The translations under genes were made by a program, and so were the position numbers. Of a DNA stretch of 42,524 nucleotides, positions 38,875 to 42,524 are shown in pieces (position 1 is the stretch's first letter; each line of letters begins with the position of its first letter). Below the pieces are notes generated by a model. It had not been told where the DNA came from, ran no database searches, and saw only the letters and a list, made by a program, of their open reading frames with translations. Source of the stretch: Lutibacter sp. B2 (GTDB taxonomy: Bacteria > Bacillota > Clostridia > Peptostreptococcales > Thermotaleaceae); assembly GCA_015686845.1 (NCBI GenBank), contig JADPRS010000031.1, forward strand, positions 1 through 42,524. Reading direction: 5' to 3'.

Positions 38875-39891
38875 ATGAAGAGCAATAAGATTATAGCGAT
38901 TATTTTATTATTGTGCATGATGGTTAGTACAGTTGGGTGTGGCAATCCAGTGGCTAAGGTGAAATCTTTATTTGAAGATAACAATGAAGCTGTTTCAAAG
39001 GTAATTGAAAGCCCAGATGAAATACAAACAGATGAACAGGTACGAGATACTGTCCTATATTATAAAGATGACAAAGGTTTTTTAATTCCTGTTATGAGAA
39101 AAATACCTTGGACAGAAGGAATTGCAAAAGCAACGTTAAAAGCATTAATTAATAATCCTGCAAATAGAAAAGATATAGAAACAATAGGATTATTTCCTGT
39201 CATTCCTACGAATACACAAATACTTGGAATGAACATAAAAGAAGGTATTTGCAAAGTAGATTTTAATAGTGCGTTTTTAGGGAGCTGTAGTAGAGCAGAA
39301 GAAGAAGATTTGGTGAAATCTGTAACGTACACATTGACAGAATTTCCAACAATTGATTGTGTAGAATTTATGGTTAATGGAAAAGAAGTAAGTGTACTTG
39401 AGTATGGTACAGATATTTCAGAGAATATGACTAGAAATAATATTAATTATGTAAGTGAGGGCCCTAGTGAAGATAAAGTAGTAGTATATTATGAAGGAAC
39501 AACCAATGGATTAGAATCTTATTTTATTCCTGTAACAAAGGCAATTGCAAAGGGAGATGCTACAGGGGTAGGTATGTTAGATGCATTAGATGCATTAGTT
39601 GAAGGACCACCAGAAGGAAGTGGGTTATACAGTAAAATTCCTAAAGGAACGAAAGTAATAAATGTGGATATGAATGATGATGTAGCATGTGTTAATTTAT
39701 CTGAACAAATTCTTGAAATTAAAGATAATAAAGAGTTAGCAGAAAGTGTATCTAAATCGTTTGCACTTACATTAAAAGAGAAGTATAAAAATATTGCGGC
39801 AGTAAAATTTTTCGTAAATGGAAAAGAATTAAAGCTTAAAGATCAAGAAATAGAACCTGTAGCAGTTCCTACATTTGCGAATGAATATTAA
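38875..39891 (+). CDS. lipoprotein with two GerMN domains
   Basis: This 338-aa lipoprotein (lipobox TVGC, Cys22) carries two GerMN domains, about residues 58-185 and 200-325. Each shows the VYY opening, a central 'iP.GT.(v/i)l....' turn (VIPTNTQILGM, KIPKGTKVINV) followed by 'CKVDFN' or 'ACVNLS', and a closing 'VEFMVNGKEV' or 'VKFFVNGKEL'. GerM of Bacillus, with the same domain pair, is needed in spore engulfment and germination. The position before rph, rdgB and a yfcE-type gene matches the Bacillus order gerM-rph-ysnA-ysnB. The ATG follows GAGGAGGGGG. Confidence 0.9.
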   Translation: MKSNKIIAIILLLCMMVSTVGCGNPVAKVKSLFEDNNEAVSKVIESPDEIQTDEQVRDTVLYYKDDKGFLIPVMRKIPWTEGIAKATLKALINNPANRKDIETIGLFPVIPTNTQILGMNIKEGICKVDFNSAFLGSCSRAEEEDLVKSVTYTLTEFPTIDCVEFMVNGKEVSVLEYGTDISENMTRNNINYVSEGPSEDKVVVYYEGTTNGLESYFIPVTKAIAKGDATGVGMLDALDALVEGPPEGSGLYSKIPKGTKVINVDMNDDVACVNLSEQILEIKDNKELAESVSKSFALTLKEKYKNIAAVKFFVNGKELKLKDQEIEPVAVPTFANEY

Positions 39892-39895
39892 TTGT

Positions 39896-39936
39896 AAAGC
39901 CAATGGATGATTTTCCATTGGCTTTAATCATTTTTT
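39896..39936 (+). terminator. terminator after the GerMN gene
   Basis: AAAGCCAATGG pairs with CCATTGGCTTT (11 bp, 8-nt loop), followed by AATCATTTTTT. Confidence 0.75.
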
Positions 39937-40030
39937 AATAATTATATTTTTTCAGGATAGAATAAAGAGTGGTGAAATAATAAATTTTCTGTGATAAAAT
40001 ATTCTATATCCAAAAGGATAGGAGAGGAAG

Positions 40031-40801
40031 ATGACAATGAATAGAATTGATGGAAGAAAAGAAAATGAATTAAGACCTGTAAAAATAACAAAGGATTACT
40101 TAGCATATGCTGAAGGATCTGTACTTATAGAGATGGGAGATACAAAAGTAATTTGTAGTGCATCTATTGAAGAAAGAGTACCCCCTTTCTTAAAAGGAAA
40201 AGGAACAGGATGGATAACAGCAGAATATTCAATGTTGCCAAGATCTACGCAAAGTAGAAAAATAAGAGAATCAAGTAGAGGTAAAGTTGATGGTAGAACA
40301 CAAGAAATTCAAAGACTGATAGGACGCGCATTAAGATCAGTGATAGATTTAAAAGCATTAGGAGAAAGAACGCTTTGGATTGACTGTGATGTTATTCAAG
40401 CAGATGGTGGAACAAGAACAGCTTCTATAACAGGGGCATTTATAGCATTAACGGATGCTATTTATAAGATATATACCACAAAAAAAATGAAGAAATTCCC
40501 AATAAAAAATTATGTTTCTGCTATTAGTGTAGGGGTAGTAGGTGGTCAACCTATACTAGATTTATGCTATAAAGAAGATTCTACTGCAAAGGTAGATATG
40601 AATGTAATCATGACTGAAAAGAAAGAGTTTGTAGAAGTACAAGGAACAGGAGAAGAAGCACCATTTAGTAGAGAAGAGCTGATGAAGTTATTAGAATTAG
40701 CTGAAAAGGGAAATACTGAGTTAATAGAGATTCAAAAGAAAATATTAGGAAGTGCAGCTGATTTAATCGGTACAGATCACGCAATTACGGAGGCAAAGTA
40801 A
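40031..40801 (+). CDS. rph: ribonuclease PH
   Basis: This 256-aa phosphate-dependent exonuclease trims tRNA 3' ends. It has the full family core: [29 protein letters not shown], the Arg-rich [45 protein letters not shown] and the C-terminal [16 protein letters not shown]. Two starts are possible: ATG at 40031 (AGGAG 6 nt upstream) and ATG at 40037. The stop is directly followed by the rdgB start, so both are co-translated. Confidence 0.96.
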   Translation: MTMNRIDGRKENELRPVKITKDYLAYAEGSVLIEMGDTKVICSASIEERVPPFLKGKGTGWITAEYSMLPRSTQSRKIRESSRGKVDGRTQEIQRLIGRALRSVIDLKALGERTLWIDCDVIQADGGTRTASITGAFIALTDAIYKIYTTKKMKKFPIKNYVSAISVGVVGGQPILDLCYKEDSTAKVDMNVIMTEKKEFVEVQGTGEEAPFSREELMKLLELAEKGNTELIEIQKKILGSAADLIGTDHAITEAK

Positions 40802-41398
40802 ATGAAAAAAGTGATTTTAGCGTCTCAAAATAAACACAAATTAGAAGAAATAAAAGAAATATTAAAGGAATTCCCACTAGAAATTAAATCTATGGATGAA
40901 GCAGGATTAGGGGATTTAGAAATTATAGAAGACGGTGAAACATTTGAAGAAAATTCTATGAAAAAAGCAGTAGAAGTAATGAAAAAAACAAATTCTATTG
41001 CTGTTGCAGATGATTCAGGACTTGAGGTAGATGCAATAGGAAATAGACCTGGCGTATATTCTGCTAGATTTTCTGGAGAAGGTGCAACGGATAAGAAAAA
41101 TAATGAAAAGTTACTAGATATGCTAAAGGATGTTCCTAAAGAAGAAAGAACTGCAAGGTTTGTGTCTGTAATTTCAGTGGCATTTCCAGACGGTAGAAAA
41201 ATGCATGTTCGTGGAGAGTGTAAAGGTCTTATCGGATATGAAGAAAAGGGTTGTGCAGGATTTGGGTATGACCCATTGTTTATTATTGAACAATATAACA
41301 AAACTTTTGCAGAATTAGGGTCTGAAATAAAAAATAAAATAAGTCATCGTGCAAATGCATTAGAAAAACTTCAAAAAGAACTTAGAGAATTGTTTTAG
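40802..41398 (+). CDS. rdgB: XTP/dITP pyrophosphatase (RdgB/Ham1)
   Basis: This 198-aa house-cleaning enzyme removes dITP, XTP and ITP so they are not built into nucleic acids. The family signatures are all present: LASQNKHKLEEIKEIL at the start, VADDSGLEVDAIGNRPGVYSARF, FGYDPLF and the C-terminal SHRANALEKL. Its ATG abuts the rph stop codon; a ribosome site (GGAGG) lies in the end of rph. It is the second gene of an rph-rdgB-yfcE operon. Confidence 0.96.
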   Translation: MKKVILASQNKHKLEEIKEILKEFPLEIKSMDEAGLGDLEIIEDGETFEENSMKKAVEVMKKTNSIAVADDSGLEVDAIGNRPGVYSARFSGEGATDKKNNEKLLDMLKDVPKEERTARFVSVISVAFPDGRKMHVRGECKGLIGYEEKGCAGFGYDPLFIIEQYNKTFAELGSEIKNKISHRANALEKLQKELRELF

Positions 41399-41410
41399 GG
41401 GTGAATTCTT

Positions 41411-41881
41411 TTGAAAATAGTGGTAATCAGTGATACCCATGGACAAACTGATTTAGCAGAAAAAATAATATCAGAGATAAAGAACATAGATCTGTGTATT
41501 CATTTAGGAGATTATTATAAAGATGCATTGTATATAAGTGAAAAGATGGGAATTGAGATAGTTGCTATAAAAGGAAATTGTGATTCTAAAGATGATGTAC
41601 AAGAAGAATCAGTATTGAAGATAGAAGGACATAAAATATTTATTACCCATGGTCATGAATATAATGTAAAGACGGATTTAAATAGACTGTATTATAAAGC
41701 AAAGTCACTAGATTGTCATATTGCATTATTTGGACATACCCATAAAGCCATTAAGGTAGAACATGAAGGTATGATTATACTGAATCCTGGAAGCTTGACT
41801 AAGCCTAGAGGAACAGGTCCAACTTATGCAGTATTAGAGATAAATAAGGAAAATATCGAAGTAGAAATTATAGAGGTATAA
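41411..41881 (+). CDS. YfcE/YsnB-type metallophosphoesterase
   Basis: This 156-aa phosphodiesterase has all metal-binding blocks of the YfcE branch: ISDTHG, HLGDYYKD, IKGNCDS, THGHEYNVK and GHTHKA, followed by the NPGSLTKPRG signature. Members need Mn2+ in vitro and the cellular substrate is not settled. The start is TTG at 41411, 8 nt after AGGGGTGA. It ends the rph operon, as ysnB does in Bacillus. Confidence 0.92.
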   Translation: MKIVVISDTHGQTDLAEKIISEIKNIDLCIHLGDYYKDALYISEKMGIEIVAIKGNCDSKDDVQEESVLKIEGHKIFITHGHEYNVKTDLNRLYYKAKSLDCHIALFGHTHKAIKVEHEGMIILNPGSLTKPRGTGPTYAVLEINKENIEVEIIEV

Positions 41882-41912
41882 TTTAAAAAATACAGGGAAT
41901 ACTGTTTTCATG

Positions 41913-41945
41913 AAGAGGGCAATTTATAAATTGCCCTCTTTATAA
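41913..41945. terminator. terminator of the rph-rdgB-yfcE operon
   Basis: AAGAGGGCAATT and AATTGCCCTCTT form a perfect stem with a 4-nt loop, followed by a short T-rich tail. Confidence 0.75.
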
Positions 41946-42033
41946 AAACGGAAGGAATAATTAGAAAAAAAGAGAAATACATTGAATGTGAGAGATAAAT
42001 TGCAAAAAACACGAAATTTGGGGTAAAAATAGG

Positions 42034-42062
42034 TTGACGATGATGAAAAAATCATATATACT
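42034..42062 (+). promoter_or_regulatory. strong sigma-A promoter of the tRNA cluster
   Basis: TTGACG and TATACT are 17 nt apart; the first tRNA begins 18 nt later. Confidence 0.75.
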
Positions 42063-42080
42063 AATCTTCGTTGGTTGTTA

Positions 42081-42157
42081 CGGGGTGTAGCGCAGTTTGG
42101 TAGCGCATCTGGTTTGGGACCAGAGGGCCGCGGGTTCAAATCCTGCCACCCCGACCA
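42081..42157 (+). tRNA. tRNA-Pro (anticodon TGG)
   Basis: A 77-nt cloverleaf with acceptor CGGGGTG/CACCCCG, anticodon loop TTTGGGA (TGG), T loop GGTTCAAATCC and encoded CCA. Confidence 0.96.
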
Positions 42158-42202
42158 TTATAACCAAAATGGTAGGCAACAGAAAAGAAAGAAATAGTAT
42201 AA

Positions 42203-42276
42203 GCGGATGTAGTTTAGTGGTAAAACTCCAGCCTTCCAAGCTGGCTATGTGAGTTCGATTCTCATCATCCGCTCCA
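42203..42276 (+). tRNA. tRNA-Gly (anticodon TCC)
   Basis: A 74-nt cloverleaf with acceptor GCGGATG/CATCCGC, anticodon loop CTTCCAA (TCC), T loop AGTTCGATTCT and encoded CCA. Confidence 0.96.
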
Positions 42277-42283
42277 AAAATAT

Positions 42284-42360
42284 GGGTTCATAGCTCAGTT
42301 GGATAGAGCAACGCCCTTCTAAGGCGTGTGTCCGGGGTTCGAATCCCTGTGGGCCCACCA
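42284..42360 (+). tRNA. tRNA-Arg (anticodon TCT)
   Basis: A 77-nt cloverleaf with acceptor GGGTTCA/TGGGCCC (two G-U pairs), anticodon loop CTTCTAA (TCT), T loop GGTTCGAATCC and encoded CCA. Confidence 0.95.
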
Positions 42361-42387
42361 TTAAATATATTTTCAAAATCTTAATAC

Positions 42388-42464
42388 GGTGGGTGTAGTC
42401 AAGGGGTTAAGACACAGGATTGTGGTTCCTGCATGCGTGGGTTCAAATCCCATCACCCACCCCA
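42388..42464 (+). tRNA. tRNA-His (anticodon GTG)
   Basis: A 77-nt cloverleaf with the extra G at -1 facing C73, acceptor GTGGGTG/CACCCAC, anticodon loop TTGTGGT (GTG) and encoded CCA. Confidence 0.95.
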
Positions 42465-42469
42465 AATAA

Positions 42470-42524
42470 TGGGGTATCGCCAAGTCGGTAAGGCACCAGA
42501 TTTTGATTCTGGCATTGCGTAGGT
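42470..42524 (+). tRNA. tRNA-Gln (anticodon TTG), cut by the window end
   Basis: The 5' 55 nt are present: acceptor strand TGGGGTA, D arm, anticodon loop TTTTGAT (TTG) and the start of the T arm. The 3' part lies outside the window. Confidence 0.92.

Overview
The window is low-GC DNA from a spore-forming, Gram-positive member of the Clostridia. I base this on AT-rich codon use, strong AGGAGG-type ribosome sites, frequent TTG starts, a gerM-rph-rdgB-yfcE block like that of Bacillus, gatCAB, an LPxTG/sortase pair, and sporulation-type promoter motifs. I cannot fix the genus from sequence alone; an Alkaliphilus/Caminicella-like lineage would fit.

Layout. 1-2.6 kb (minus): a DUF11-repeat LPxTG surface protein behind its probable sortase; a possible IS end lies at the very left edge. 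2.8-9.0 kb (plus): a PAP2 phosphatase, then a TetR regulator and an RND efflux pair (lipoprotein adaptor plus 1024-aa pump) separated by a 32-bp perfect palindrome that is the likely operator, then a small unknown protein. 9.1-10.0 kb: a metallophosphoesterase, and on the minus strand a Gly-Tyr-Pro repeat protein with a sigma-K-like promoter. 10.3-15.2 kb: pcrA-ligA. pcrA is split by a 726-nt group II intron with no reading frame; joining the exons restores a 728-aa helicase. 15.5-16.6 kb: an alanine/ornithine racemase-type gene lying between two about 75-bp copies of the ligA 3' end plus terminator, so it looks inserted. 16.7-19.3 kb (minus): an ECF sigma factor, a zinc anti-sigma factor, a double-TM2 membrane protein and a membrane/beta-domain protein, all joined by ATGA overlaps. 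19.5-22.7 kb: gatC-gatA-gatB for tRNA amidation. 22.8-34.0 kb: two complete tandem peptide ABC operons in the same order (B-C-D-F-A), with near-identical gene lengths and a terminator between them. 34.1-35.5 kb: a multispanning transporter of unknown substrate. 35.5-36.4 kb: a Cys-rich mini-protein (minus) and a protein with hints of a DarT-like ADP-ribosyltransferase fold. 36.6-41.9 kb: a cell-wall amidase, a GerMN lipoprotein, RNase PH, the house-cleaning NTP pyrophosphatase RdgB and a YfcE-type phosphoesterase. 42.0 kb to the end: a tRNA cluster Pro-Gly-Arg-His-Gln behind a strong promoter, with tRNA-Gln cut by the window edge.

The most unusual element is the intron. It interrupts a conserved Gln codon in helicase motif III of a housekeeping gene, keeps the 5' GTGCG, a domain V hairpin and an 8-bp exon-binding match, and has domain IV (where a maturase would sit) reduced to a 22-nt hairpin. 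It must therefore splice with help from elsewhere, and PcrA supply, and perhaps LigA, may depend on that splicing. The second notable structure is the duplicated ligA tail around the racemase gene. Most start sites given here were moved to the codon with a proper ribosome site; the equal lengths of the paralogous opp genes after this correction support the choices.
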